Shown here piece by piece: positions 33,996 to 45,032 of a stretch of DNA of 64,000 bases (its first letter is position 1; the number at the start of each line of letters is the position of its first letter). The translations under genes and the position numbers were made by a program. Origin of the DNA: Imbricaverruca yamaguchii (taxonomy: Eukaryota > Arthropoda > Thecostraca > Neoverrucidae); contig JAOTOL010001643.1 of the NCBI GenBank assembly GCA_034440575.1, positions 3,289,001-3,353,000 on the forward strand. Reading direction: 5' to 3'. The notes under the pieces are model-generated. The model was not told the DNA's origin. It saw only the letters and a program-made list of their open reading frames with translations, and did no database searches.

Positions 33996-34177
33996 GCGGT
34001 GGCAGGCGGCGGTGGCTCCGGCTGCCGGAGCGGCCTGCCACTGGTTGTCCTACACCGGGGCTGGGAGTTGTTGCCGGCGGCGGCCGGCGGTGGCAGGCGG
34101 CGGTGGCTCCGGCTGCCGGAGCGGCCTGCCACTGGTTGTCCCACACCCTGGCTGGGAGTTGTTGCCGGCGGCCCCCG
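33996..34177. repeat. Direct repeat, 91-base unit, 2 copies
   Basis: Blocks starting GCGGTGGCAGGCGGCGGTGG at 33996 and 34087 match almost base for base through GGCTGGGAGTTGTTGCCGGC. The period is not a multiple of three. Each unit is GC-rich. Confidence 0.9.
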
Positions 34178-35995
34178 CACAGTATTGAACTCGGCGCTGA
34201 ATCCAGCCGCATTGTTGGCGCACCGCGCGCCGAGGGGGGCCGCCGGAATGGCTCGTCAGGATTACGGAGGACAGAGGAAAGTGTGGTTGGTCACCGCGCA
34301 AGACTTAGTTAGGAATTGAGCACTGTTCTTATAATCGTTGGGAAAGAATGGCGACTTGGAGAGGGCCCAGCGAAGCCTATTTGACATCCCACGGTAGTTT
34401 CCGTATACACAGAGATATCGCTTAATATTATGTCGGCAATAGGGAATTCGTCACTCTTGAATGATTAGATCGGTGACCAATCATTAAGGACCATGACCAT
34501 GGAGTGGAATAGAACCCTATAATATTGCTCTGATTCTGCCCATGAGAGCCTTATTCCTGTAATGTTGCTCTTCTGCAGTAGTGGAGCGCTGCTTCAGTTG
34601 ACTATCCAAATTTATCCGTCCCTGTGCGCAAGGAAAAAATGCTGATGTGTAGCACTGGTCGTCCAAGGCCTTGAACGTTTCTTACACGTCACGGAACTTC
34701 TCTGTCGCACAATTCCGCAAAGAATTCGGGGCCTAATTATATTGCAAACGGCGTGGTGTCACACATTTGACGTAGACTCATGAAACTCTCCGCCGCGCAA
34801 CTAAGCTCCAAATCCTGCACCGAATTCCGTGCAATGAGTGAGATTCCGTTCATAAATTCTACTCCAGTTTGGTGGTTCCAACAAAACGGAACACACCTTT
34901 GAGTAGTTGCGAACAGGTGAACCTCTGCGTGTGTATGGACAAGCGCGCGGTAGCCAGATTGACGCTGGTTGAGCTGAAGCTGAATTTAAGTTTGCGTCTC
35001 TGGCCCACTGACGTTACATTTGCCCAATGCTTGAGTAGTAGCTGCAAAGCTGGCTAGCCAGGTGATGAGGTATCACGGTTTCTCCACACACAGGCATCTT
35101 TGATTGTTCTTGCTTTCTAGCTAGTCTATTTTCCACCTCCACCCGAAGTCAAGTTTCGAGCGTCGAGCGTTCATCGACGCCCGCCGCCCACATCTGTATG
35201 TACTACGCTTCACGGTCAGATTGTTTGAAATTCTGTTCAGGCGGCTTGGCAATCGACTCTGGCACCAGGGGCGCCTGTGTTCAGGCGTATCCGTGCCGTC
35301 AATAGCCGGCGGCCCGCTACGGGGTTTGTCGCTTCATCGTGCCGGAAAGCGACTTATACGCCGCCGCTGATCTGAGTTTCAATGAGTCCGAGTGGACGGT
35401 TTCGAACTCTCGCCGCAACAACTGCAGTGATCATGGATGAAGGGGTATATTTATTGCTCATCGGAGACGCCTTTCGCTGGCGAAGGCAGGATAAGCTCCG
35501 ATGCCTGTTGCTTGGTGCTTGGATGCAACATGACCATGGTGTCGTCGGCGCACGTTGAAAACCCAAACCAGTAACATCAGAATTTAGTTTAAGGGGACGA
35601 AATGGGAGGTCCACCCCCGACCAGATGTGAAGCACTAAGATGATTATTACAATGTAAGTACTCGAGTGATTTGAATATGCGAATTATGCCATTAATCAAC
35701 CAGATTACTGCCAACGATGTGTCGACGGCTGACAATTTTTGCGTTCGTCGGTAACTGGAAGTTGGCCTGGTCACCTGTCGCAAATTCGAGCGCCAAGTGC
35801 TGCGGCTTCCCCTCCCGTCACTCAGCGGCCCGCTGGCAGCCTTTCTCCTGTGACGGCCGATGAGCGGCAGCCGCACCGGAGATACAATTGGACGGCGGCG
35901 GCGACTTTCGCGAGCAGCGCGAGGCGCGTGAGTGTGATTGGACACGTCCCTGTCGTGATTGCTCCGTGTGAGCTCGCCAACGTCGGCGCAGGACG
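34178..35995. other. Gene-free stretch
   Basis: No gene is recognised. A possible weak pol III B-box (GAGTTCGAAACC, minus strand, near 35400) has no accompanying A box that I can find. A 256-codon minus-strand frame that overlaps 35589-36359 covers a minisatellite and has no domain. Confidence 0.4.
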
Positions 35996-36180
35996 CTCGA
36001 CGGTGAAACGCCGGACCGCCTCCGCAGGCTGGCGGATGTTCGCAGACCGCCTCCGAAGGGTGGCAAATGCCCGCAGACCGCCTTTGAGGTGTGTCGTATG
36101 CTCGTAGACCATTTCCCATGAGTGGCAGATGCTCGAAGACCGCCTCCGAAAGCCTGCGAATGCTCGCAGAAAGTCTCCGG
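35996..36180. repeat. Degenerate minisatellite, about 37-base unit, 5 copies
   Basis: Words such as GACCGCCTCCG, GTGGCAAATGCCCGCAGACC and ATGCTCGAAGACCGCCTCCG recur about every 36-38 bases with many changes. The word style (TGGC..ATGCTC..AGAC) is similar to the repeat at 58960-59140. Confidence 0.75.
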
Positions 36181-36555
36181 AAATAATATCGGTCTGTAAT
36201 GATGACCAAACTACTCAACGCATCGGAGTGTACCCAATACACATCTCGTGATCGGGGTACAAAATCTGAGGAGGCTTTAGGCTGGTGGGGTACTGTTGGA
36301 AGAACGCCACGCAATTGGTGCAGTCGGTTGGACTTGGGATTTCTATGCCTATCCAGCAATTCAAATTAGCTATGCTGGGGACGATTAAGGTGGCTAAAGC
36401 ATTAATAATAATGCACCATACATGAACGAATTGGTTAGTTTCATTTCTTGACTTAAACAATAGGCAGTGAAGCACACAAGCTTAAACGATGCAGAAGAAA
36501 ACCTATGAAAGAAGCTTATGCAAGCTGAGCTAGGTGTATATCTTATTCAGAAATG
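36181..36555. other. Gene-free stretch
   Basis: Nothing recognisable apart from its position next to the TA/CA microsatellite. Confidence 0.45.
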
Positions 36556-36925
<370 letters not shown>

Positions 36926-38216
36926 ACCTCCTCTCCGCCCTGCTCCCCGTAGCTGCAGTATGCTTGTATTAAGCTGCAGTATGCGGTGCGGTCACGTATT
37001 AAGCTGTTACGCTGCACCGATCGTACGGCAGCGTGTTGTAGCATTGCGTTAGCTCCGTGGGACCGCCTGCATGGTCGGCTTCCATATCACATGCTTTCAG
37101 CAAAACGTGGCGAAAACCGTGTCCTTTAATACAACATAGTGATGAAAGGGACTGCGATGATGTTCTGGATGTCTGTGTATTACACATCTGACATTTACCC
37201 GACCCTGGTCTACTTGGTTCTTCAATGCACGTAGCCAAGACACTTCCGGATTATCGAACCATATCATGTATGTCATGCATGTGTTCGCATCCCAGAATTA
37301 ATCGACCTTTGTTTTATAGTTTATTTTAATGACGACGTCTGGGGAAATTCGTGCACGACATTCCGTGGTCCTTAGTTCCTCTAGGTTAGCTATTGTCTTG
37401 ACTCAGTTCCAGGCAATGCGATGCATAATACATTGATTCGCTCGTGCATCTTTTTTTCGATGCTTTTCTCTTGAGCCGTTAACTGCTTTGCGATGTATAT
37501 ATTGGTATGTGTAATTGCCCAATTTGCACCACGTTTTCTGACGGGTCAGTTTGGCGGCGCTGTACCAGGCTTAGCAGGGCCGATGCTATTGCTCCACGAG
37601 CATTTTTACTGCAGTGATAATAGGAGTCATTCCTAAAGTGGTTATAGAACAAAAACAAATTGATGCATTTTCAAACTGTCTACGAAACTGATCGATCCAT
37701 CCAAATGAAACTGACGGGAATCGGTGTCCACGAATGTTCCGAAAATTTAACATCACGGCCGTTGCATAGAACGAATGAGCTTAACAATTTCAATTTAATC
37801 CTGAAGAAATTATGTGAGTTCATCAATTGCTGGTTCATTTGCAAATCATGGCGTAAATCCAAGACATTTATGCGATCTGGATTGAACCTCTCAATGTTGT
37901 GGTTCGGAGAAGCGTGCGACCGAATCCCAGTGGTAAAGCATTGCGACACCGGCCTTCTCACTTTTACCGCTTGTACCGGAGACGCATGCGTCTCCGGAGA
38001 CCGACGTATGACAGCGTACCGTAATTGTGAGTGGCGCCACGTGACAAGGCATTGTGTGTCGTGCAGCTAGGTCAACGCCAGGCTCATTGCTATTCAGAAG
38101 CTCAGCTAAACATCATGAATTATGTAGCAAACTCTTCCTACACAATTATCTAGATTGCTTTCGACCCGAGGGAGAATGGATATAGCGTCGTTATTTTGAC
38201 ATATGATACAGCCGTG
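36926..38216. other. Gene-free stretch
   Basis: Short frames only (up to 136 codons at 37660-38070, + strand, no domain recognised). A perfect 22-base palindrome, CCGGAGACGCATGCGTCTCC plus GG, lies at 37976-37997. Confidence 0.45.
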
Positions 38217-38420
38217 TTCAGCTGTACGGATCACCCCGGACAGTTGGGCTGGTGCGCCGCACAGTGTCGCGACGGATTCGGTGGGATGACGATCCAGGTC
38301 AGGTCAGGCGCCACCGTCTTCAGCTGTGCAGATCACCTCGGACAGTTGGGCTGATGCGCCGCACAGTGTCGCGACGGATTCGGTGGGATGACGATCCAGG
38401 TCAGGTCAGGCACCATCGTC
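38217..38420. repeat. Direct repeat, 102-base unit, 2 copies
   Basis: Units starting TTCAGCTGTACGGATCACC at 38217 and TTCAGCTGTGCAGATCACC at 38319 match nearly throughout. The period is 34 codons, so a frame containing MRRTVSRRIRWDDDPGQVR repeats in phase. Confidence 0.92.
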
Positions 38421-39599
38421 TTCTGAGTGGCCGGCATATCGCATGGTTACCTCGCGCCAGGATATGAATGCTGGATATGTCACCAAAGTGAGGGAGTCAG
38501 GTACTTACTTCCAGAACACATTTTCAGACTGAATGGTGAAAATTATAACTTAATAGAGTACCAATCCAGGGGTCCGGACCCCGACCCACCTGGGATCTCC
38601 AGCAGTGCAGGAGATGCACAGCAAACCGGGCGCATGGACGATGTCAGATACTTCCCTGCTGGACATGCAGCGGCACTGCCCAAGACTGCGTGTTGTGGCA
38701 TACACAACGGCATGCCGGCACTTGTCTTTTTGCAAGTCAGCTGTCATATTCTGTCTTTCGCTTCCATTCGAAGTACCTGCCAATATTTGCATGTCAGGTA
38801 TTGCTTGGAACGTCCCCCCCCCTTCCCCGCTTCAAGCACGGCATTTGGAATCCTGGCACTTGCACGGCTTTTGTGCCGATCCCTCCGAAATGTGTCATAT
38901 CACCTGACACGCGACAAGGACATCCACCCGTCTGCGTGTGGATTGCCAGACCCTCGGCCTGATGGTCTCTCACGAAGGTCTACCTTCTGGTTGATGCATG
39001 GACCGATCACGATGGTCTCATCAGATACTAACTGTGATTTGTGTTTCCTCCGTTCCTCCGTTCTTCCTTCGGCTCATTTATCGGATGCCGGCTGTGATCT
39101 GTCATTCCTCCGTTCCTCCATCGGCTTATTTATCGGATGCCGGCTGTGATTTATCGTTACTCCGTTCGGAACTAATTGGCAGTGTAACTTCGAGTAGCAT
39201 TCTCCGGTGAGAGTGGAGCCGCTTGAAAGATTTACCCGAACGTGGTTGCGACCGATGCTTGACCTGCGAGTGATGGTCCGGTCATGGCTTATGTCGCCCG
39301 GCCACTGGCATAGGCGGTGCTCCCAGGGTCCGGGGTAACAGGAATCCTCAGAGGGCCACGGACATCGCGCCCATGTAAGAGGTGAACCATGTTCGGCAAC
39401 GGGCTCTTGGAAATCAGCGCGCGGCGCCGCTTCATAGGCGGCTCATATTTTATTTGTCGTATCTGTTCTAGTAGCGTGCTCATTGTCAAAAAGGTGCATA
39501 TTTCCAGTATGAGACTCTCCTCTGTTTGTAGGGTTGCATGTAGCACCAAAACGAATAACTCCACTTGTCCCATCGCTTTAAATGTCATGAGATGCCTGT
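38421..39599. other. Unassigned stretch, in part possible retroelement 5' sequence
   Basis: A 240-codon plus-strand frame (38427-39149) has no recognisable domain and runs through a local repeat. From 39025 to 39170 words such as TTTATCGGATGCCGGCTGTG and CCTCCGTTCCTCC recur about every 50-60 bases. The 39200-39599 part may be decayed RT sequence belonging to the element that follows. Confidence 0.4.
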
Positions 39600-41170
39600 A
39601 ACACACGACGTACGAATCGGACAAGATTACTCTTTGGCGATTGCACAAATCACTTATTCGATCGAAACGCGATTACTGCTTTTTTGTACACGGCTCTGCC
39701 AGCTTTTTAAACAAACGTACGCTCGACATAATTCATCATGCAGCCCTGAGAATTGCTACAGGAGCTTTCCGTACCTCGTCAATCGCGAGTCTCCTGGCGG
39801 AGCCTCATGGGTCATCACTATCCATGGGAAGAGCATAACTCGGACTGCGCTATGCCTGCAGGATTAGATAGTTCCCCACACACCCAGCTTACGAGTTTGT
39901 GTTTTAAATCGTAGGCTAAGGATGTTCCGGCGTTGACGAGTCGCCGACACGAACCCATTTTGTGTGTCCGCGTGCGGGAATTGTTGCGGGAGAGCAGCAT
40001 TCGTGTGCGCAGCATTATGCAAGTGAAGTTAATCCCCACTCCGCCTTGGGAGTTAACCCCGCCTACAATTGGCACACACTTGGCGGACAACCGTAAAGCG
40101 GAGGTCTTGCCAGACGTGTTCGTATGAGGGCCCTGGAATGCATGGAGTCTTATTATGGATATGTTTTACCTATATTGATGATTCGAAGACTGCTGGTGAT
40201 GTGGGATGTGTCTTCGTGAGTGGTTCCACTACCAGGACGTTTGCACTGCCTACACATGCATCGATCTACGCGGCGGAATTGATCGTTACTAAAAAAGCGC
40301 TGTGTTTCATTGAAGATGAAAGCTAAAATATTCACTTTGTCGTTTCTCAGTCGCTAAGCAGTCGTTTAGCCTTGAAGTCCTGTTATCCTCGTGACTCGCT
40401 TTTACAGGACATCTTAGTGCGTCTTAATGCTCTCAGCCATTCTGGAAGAGCGTTACGTTGTGCTGGGTCCCTAGCCATGTCGGCATTACCGGAAATGACA
40501 TGACTGATGCCGCGGCAAGGAGGGCAGCTGGTCGACCCCCCTCCCGTGTATTTCCCCCTCCCTGCTACAAATTTCAACTAATCTATCAGCACCTTCTTCA
40601 GACTTAAATGGCAGCAAGCTTGGGACTCCATTGACAAAGCAAGCTAAGAAGGTTGAAAAACCGTCTAGCGTTATGGGAGTCATCAGTGAGAAAATCTCGA
40701 TGGGAAGAAGTAGTACTTGCTCGGCTAAGGATTGGGCACACATACGCGACTGATAGCTACTTGCTGATGAAGAAAACAAAGCCGGTATGTAACTGTTGTG
40801 ATGTGCCTTTTATAGTGCGCCGTGTCCTGCTGGGATGTCCCCGCTCCGGAGTTCAACGCAGACGATATTTTGGGCGACAAGTGAATGTGTTTATGCTTAC
40901 TGATATCTCAGTTGACAATTCGCGTTTTATCCAGACGGGCAAATTATTTGATTATATCTCTGCCATAAGTTTTGATGTCATCTGCCCGCCAGTCTAACGC
41001 GATGTAGAATATATTGTGCGTGTATGTTCAGGCGTGAGACTTGGGCGTATATAACTGCGCATTTTATAAGTAGAAGTCCTAAGTATAGTATTATCGTATC
41101 ACTAGTTATGGGCATTAGACGATTAAATCTGGCGGATGCGCCCAAAAACTCAAATATTAACAACAACTTG
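39600..41170 (+). pseudogene. I-type non-LTR retrotransposon relic: RT C-terminus plus RNase H
   Basis: Broken frames give, in order: LWRLHKSLIRSKRDYC and NKRTLDIIHHAALRIATGAF, typical of the thumb region after the RT. Next is an RNase H core with YIDDSKTAGDVG (first Asp), SIYAAELIVTKKAL (Glu), and WVPSHVGITGND...DAAAR (His and last Asp). A C-terminal piece with HTYATDSYLLMKK and a Cys-containing CNCCDVPF segment follows, and a tail reads RRLNLADAPKNSNINNN. RNase H after the RT marks the I-type group. Stops and shifts are frequent (for example near 39865, 40324, 40430 and 40606). Confidence 0.85.
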
Positions 41171-42460
41171 TCCCATCACTATCTTGAAAGGGCTGACCAC
41201 AACATGGCGCATGGCTACTGCTGCTGGTGTGGCACCGTTGTCAGTGCAGGGTACCATTGTCAGTGCCCATGCTCCCAATTTTCCAACACTGGGGAGGGGG
41301 AGGAACGGGCTGACACATCGGCACGTCTAGGATGAGGGAAGGTAGTCACCCCTGCAGTGGACCTATCCCAGTAGCTATGTGTATCATTGAGCTGGCTTAA
41401 AGTTGAGCATCTGGCTTTAAGCTGTAGCGAAATGTTCAGACTTTGCAGAACAACAAATTCAATAGATCATTCTTGGTCAATGGTTGGAACACATAGCTGC
41501 AACATATGCTGCAAAGTATAAGTACTTGAAATCATAAAGTGTGCAAGTATCTTCCACATATACCAGAGTATTTGGTGAATACTGGATGCACCTTAGCACG
41601 ACAATTAATCCAATATAATGTATGCCACAATCTTTACGCGGAATAATAGAGGCGAATTGCCAGAAGTCTGCATCAGGTGTGCCGCAGTGCTACACGGCAG
41701 TGTCGGATCTGTTCAAACTTGAGTTGAACGCCGAGAAGAGTGCGCCGCGCGGCCCCGGTCAGCCGGGCCAACTCGGCAAATCCGGCGTGAGAGCGATGAC
41801 GGCCCTATGGACCGTTATGGCGTCCGTTCCCAGCCCGTATCGGCAGCACACTTGGGCGTCCGTCGTCGTCCATCGACCAGGCGACTCTCACACTGCAGTC
41901 CTGTGTGTCGGCTCTGCTCTCCATCGGCTGACAGAGGCTCCAAATTACAGTCCTAGATGGCGATCATGTTTCCAGAGCCAGACTACGAAAAAGGTTTTGG
42001 GAGACACCTTTATCTGCTTAACACTGGAATTGGCTGCTCCTCCCACTCTCCGGACAGGGATGCTGACCTCGGATGAGTGTGGCGCCTAGTCGGCATGCAA
42101 CGGCTGACTACCCTCCTACCCCGTCGGTGAATTTTCCTCGCCGCCGGAAGGTGGCTCCATCGGCCGATGACGTCTTCAGCCGCGGCGATGTTAGATAGCT
42201 TCACACGACGGTCGACAAAGTGGAACAGAGTCGCCACGTCCCCCCCCCCTTACCCAAAGGAGGCTCGACGCAGTCAATGCCGACCCGTCGCAAGACAGCG
42301 CTGATCCAGCAGCGCGACCTTCCCGTCTGTCGGTTCGTATCAATCTGCGCATTGCACTGCGATTCCTGGATCTCGGAAGCACATCACATTTGAGACGGAT
42401 CGTTAGTTCCGGATCACCATAAAGTCAGATTTGCGCGCGGCGTTGTGGCGCGTAGTATTT
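41171..42460. other. Gene-free stretch
   Basis: A 155-codon plus-strand frame (41622-42089) has no recognisable domain and no supporting splice sites. The segment around 41720-42400 is GC-rich with CpG. Nothing else is seen. Confidence 0.4.
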
Positions 42461-42462
42461 GG

Positions 42463-42609
42463 CAGGGACATGGATAGGGACAGAGATATATATGGAGACA
42501 GGGACAGAGACAGACAGAGACAGAGAAAGAGACAAGGACAGAGACAAAGACAGATATAGAGACAGGGACAGAGACTGATACCGATACCGATACCGATACC
42601 GATACTGAT

Positions 42610-42681
<72 letters not shown>

Positions 42682-42960
42682 GCCGAGACCGAAACAGAGA
42701 CAGAGACAGAGACATAGGCAGAGACAGAGAGACAGAGAGACAGTGACAGTGACAGTGACCGTGACAGTGACAGTGACAGTGACAGTGACAGTGACAGTGA
42801 CAGTGACAGTGACAGTGACAGTGACAGTGACAGTGACAGTGACAGTGACAGTGACAGTGGCAGTAACAGTGACAGTGACAGAGACAGCGACAGAGACACA
42901 CACAGAGAGAGAGAGAGGGAGAGAGAAAACGAAGAGAGGGAGGGAGGAAGAGAGAGAGAA
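42463..42960. repeat. Compound hexanucleotide array, about 500 bases
   Basis: Blocks follow one another: GACAGA-like (to about 42576), GATACC (42577-42612), GAGACC (42613-42690), GACAGA (to 42740), GACAGT (42741-42885), then GAGA-rich sequence. All are variants of GANANN hexamers. Because no hexamer contains a stop, all three minus-strand frames are open for almost 190 codons. Confidence 0.96.
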
Positions 42961-43369
42961 GTGCATGGAACGATATCAAATCTCTCCTGATACACCCGAG
43001 GTCAAAATCCATTCGAAATTAGCGCCACGTATTGCAAGAATAGTATATTCCCGTGAGAGCAATGTTTATTAGCATTGATACGAGATGCTGGGTGGTGAGA
43101 GCTCAACCCGCGTCTTAGGGCGCGGTGTGCGACTCAGCAGGCTGTTCCCATCATCCTTAGCGGCATCAAACTACTACGAGCTATACTTACAGCCGGTAGA
43201 TGTCGCACTCGGCGGACCACTCGCGGAATTTCCGGTTACGGAACTAAGCCAGAAAAAAAATCAGGGATTAATGGGCCAGTACACTTCCGTAACTCTGAAA
43301 GATGATAAATGGCCAGATGGGAACACGCAATATTAATAAGTACCACACAGAAATTAATTCACAGCTGAA
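42961..43369. other. Gene-free stretch
   Basis: It begins with GTGCATGGAACGATAT, a flank also found in similar form after the second hexanucleotide array (about 58603). No gene seen. Confidence 0.45.
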
Positions 43370-43978
43370 ATGTGTTGTGATATCTGTCAACGTCCCTCTT
43401 CCCGCCGCAGCCGAGCACCTTCCGGCCGGAACAACGGAAGAGCAGGGTTGATAGTCAAGCCCACCCCCACCCCATCAACCACACCTCTGCCTGTGACGCC
43501 CATTTCCAGTCTCCTTCCGTCAGCGACGGTCTTTCAGCCGTACATCGACGAAAACGGAACGGTTGAAACTAACTGGAGTCAAGACCATCGCAAGCCAAAC
43601 CGTAGGTCGCAACTGCAAAGAGAAAGAAAAACTCCAGCGAACGAGCAAGTAACTGCTAACGGTACTGCTCTGCTCCCAACAGATCCGACAAGGCACCTTT
43701 TCGCCGCTGCGATGGCCACGTCTGACAATGTGTCGCCGTTTCGACTAATTCCCGCCGCGGCAGAGTATGGGAGTCGCTGCAGCGGTGCCTCGGAGCGTCT
43801 ACAAGTCTACAGGGACCATCGCAGCGGTGCACGCCCCGTTCGCCGCCTCCTCGTGTTTAATCAGAACGAAGGCGACTGTGGCGCCGTTCACGTCAGGCCT
43901 CAGGGTCGCTGCCGAATCCCTGCCTGGCCCTCTGTCTGGCCGCTGGAGATGTATGTTCCGGACCTCTTCAGCTGGTAG
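43370..43978 (+). CDS. Unassigned open frame of 202 codons
   Basis: One of the longest uninterrupted plus-strand frames outside recognised genes and repeats. The product has a Cys pair at the N-terminus (CCDIC), a Pro/Thr-rich stretch (residues about 30-50), and a polar C-terminal half. No family is recognised, and neither a secretion signal nor membrane segments are present. The minus strand here also has an open piece (with NGATVAFVLIKHEEAANGAC), so the true coding strand, if any, is uncertain. It may be noise. Confidence 0.15.
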   Translation: MCCDICQRPSSRRSRAPSGRNNGRAGLIVKPTPTPSTTPLPVTPISSLLPSATVFQPYIDENGTVETNWSQDHRKPNRRSQLQRERKTPANEQVTANGTALLPTDPTRHLFAAAMATSDNVSPFRLIPAAAEYGSRCSGASERLQVYRDHRSGARPVRRLLVFNQNEGDCGAVHVRPQGRCRIPAWPSVWPLEMYVPDLFSW

Positions 43979-45032
43979 CTAGGGTGCAGGTTCTCAGAGA
44001 TGAAGGCACACCACATTATCATGGAGAGGAAGTCAAAAGCAGTAGGCTGCCAGCACTATCCTCTGAAAAGCTGGCCTGTCATTGCTCAGGGCGACTTACC
44101 AGCTAATGTTTCTCCACTGGCGGTTATGTGTGCTGCAGGAGACTGATCTATGCATCAAGCTCATCTTGTGTCCAACTTATGTGTCATTAGGCATGACACA
44201 TGCGTTTGTCGTGGGCACTATTATTTTGTCATATTGCTTAACTGCACGCGGACATCTGCAAATGATGAACAGGCAAAAGAGAAGGGTCTAAACCAGATTG
44301 AAGTTCCATGATTTGTGGCGAATTCCATCAGTCAATGACCGTACCACGCGATAGTTTGCATCAGTGTTACTCGATTGATGGAGTTCGCGGGGTTACGTGG
44401 GACTTGAGTTTTCTGAAGTAAATCGAGCAAAGGTTATATCTGGGCCCATGCGGTGAGTTCCCAGGCAATGTCATGTTTCAAAGCACGACAAAGAAATGCC
44501 GATGGCTATCTAAAAATACATGGACCGTTGGACCTGCAAGCAACATAACACCGGTTGTTTTCTACAGTCAGTGCAGCTATTTTCTGCAACATATGTTGCA
44601 GAAAATAACTGCACTGACACGGCACGGCGCAAACGTCAAGATACCAAGATCTGTCTGTACTTAAGCACGGTCTTTGCTCCATGGAACCACTCAACACACG
44701 AGGCGCTTTGTTTGATTTTCCAAGAAATATCCAGCTCAGGTCACCGCCTTTTTACGGGTTAATCCCGGGGTAAGAATATTGCGTGATCATGTACTTCGTT
44801 CTTCCCATTTCGATACTTTGCTGAAATTAAGCAAAACTTCATTTGTGTTTTGTCAACTCCATAAACAGCTCAGTGACTGTGACCCAGGGCTTCGTACAGC
44901 ACAATTGTTTTATTAGCAACATTTTAATCATACTTGATCGAGTTTGGCACACGCATTGCACAACATTTATCTACCACCCTGACGATCCGCATTATTATCA
45001 AATATTGCAACATACCTACTTAACTAAAATCG
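43979..45032. other. 3' flank of the potassium-channel gene, no other gene
   Basis: The last few hundred bases before 45033 should be the 3' UTR of the channel (transcribed leftward), but no clear poly(A) signal could be placed. A 52-base palindrome lies at 44567-44618. Confidence 0.5.
44567..44618. repeat. Near-perfect 52-base palindrome
   Basis: The left arm starts GTCAGTGCAGCTATTTTCTG and the right arm ends AATAACTGCACTGAC. They are reverse complements over 26 bases with one mismatch and no loop (centre CATATG). No duplication or terminal repeat beyond the arms was found. Confidence 0.92.

Noticed and set aside
35589..36359. Minus-strand open frame of 256 codons
   Set aside because: It runs through a degenerate minisatellite, has Arg/Ser-rich composition typical of chance GC-rich frames, and shows no domain.
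41622..42089. Plus-strand open frame of 155 codons
   Set aside because: No recognised domain, no splice support, and position between a retroelement relic and a simple-sequence array.
42403..43012. Three overlapping minus-strand open frames of 187-195 codons with Thr-Val, Ser-Leu and Cys-His dipeptide runs
   Set aside because: They result from a hexanucleotide array that contains no stop in any frame. Openness of all three frames at once shows it is not selection on a protein.
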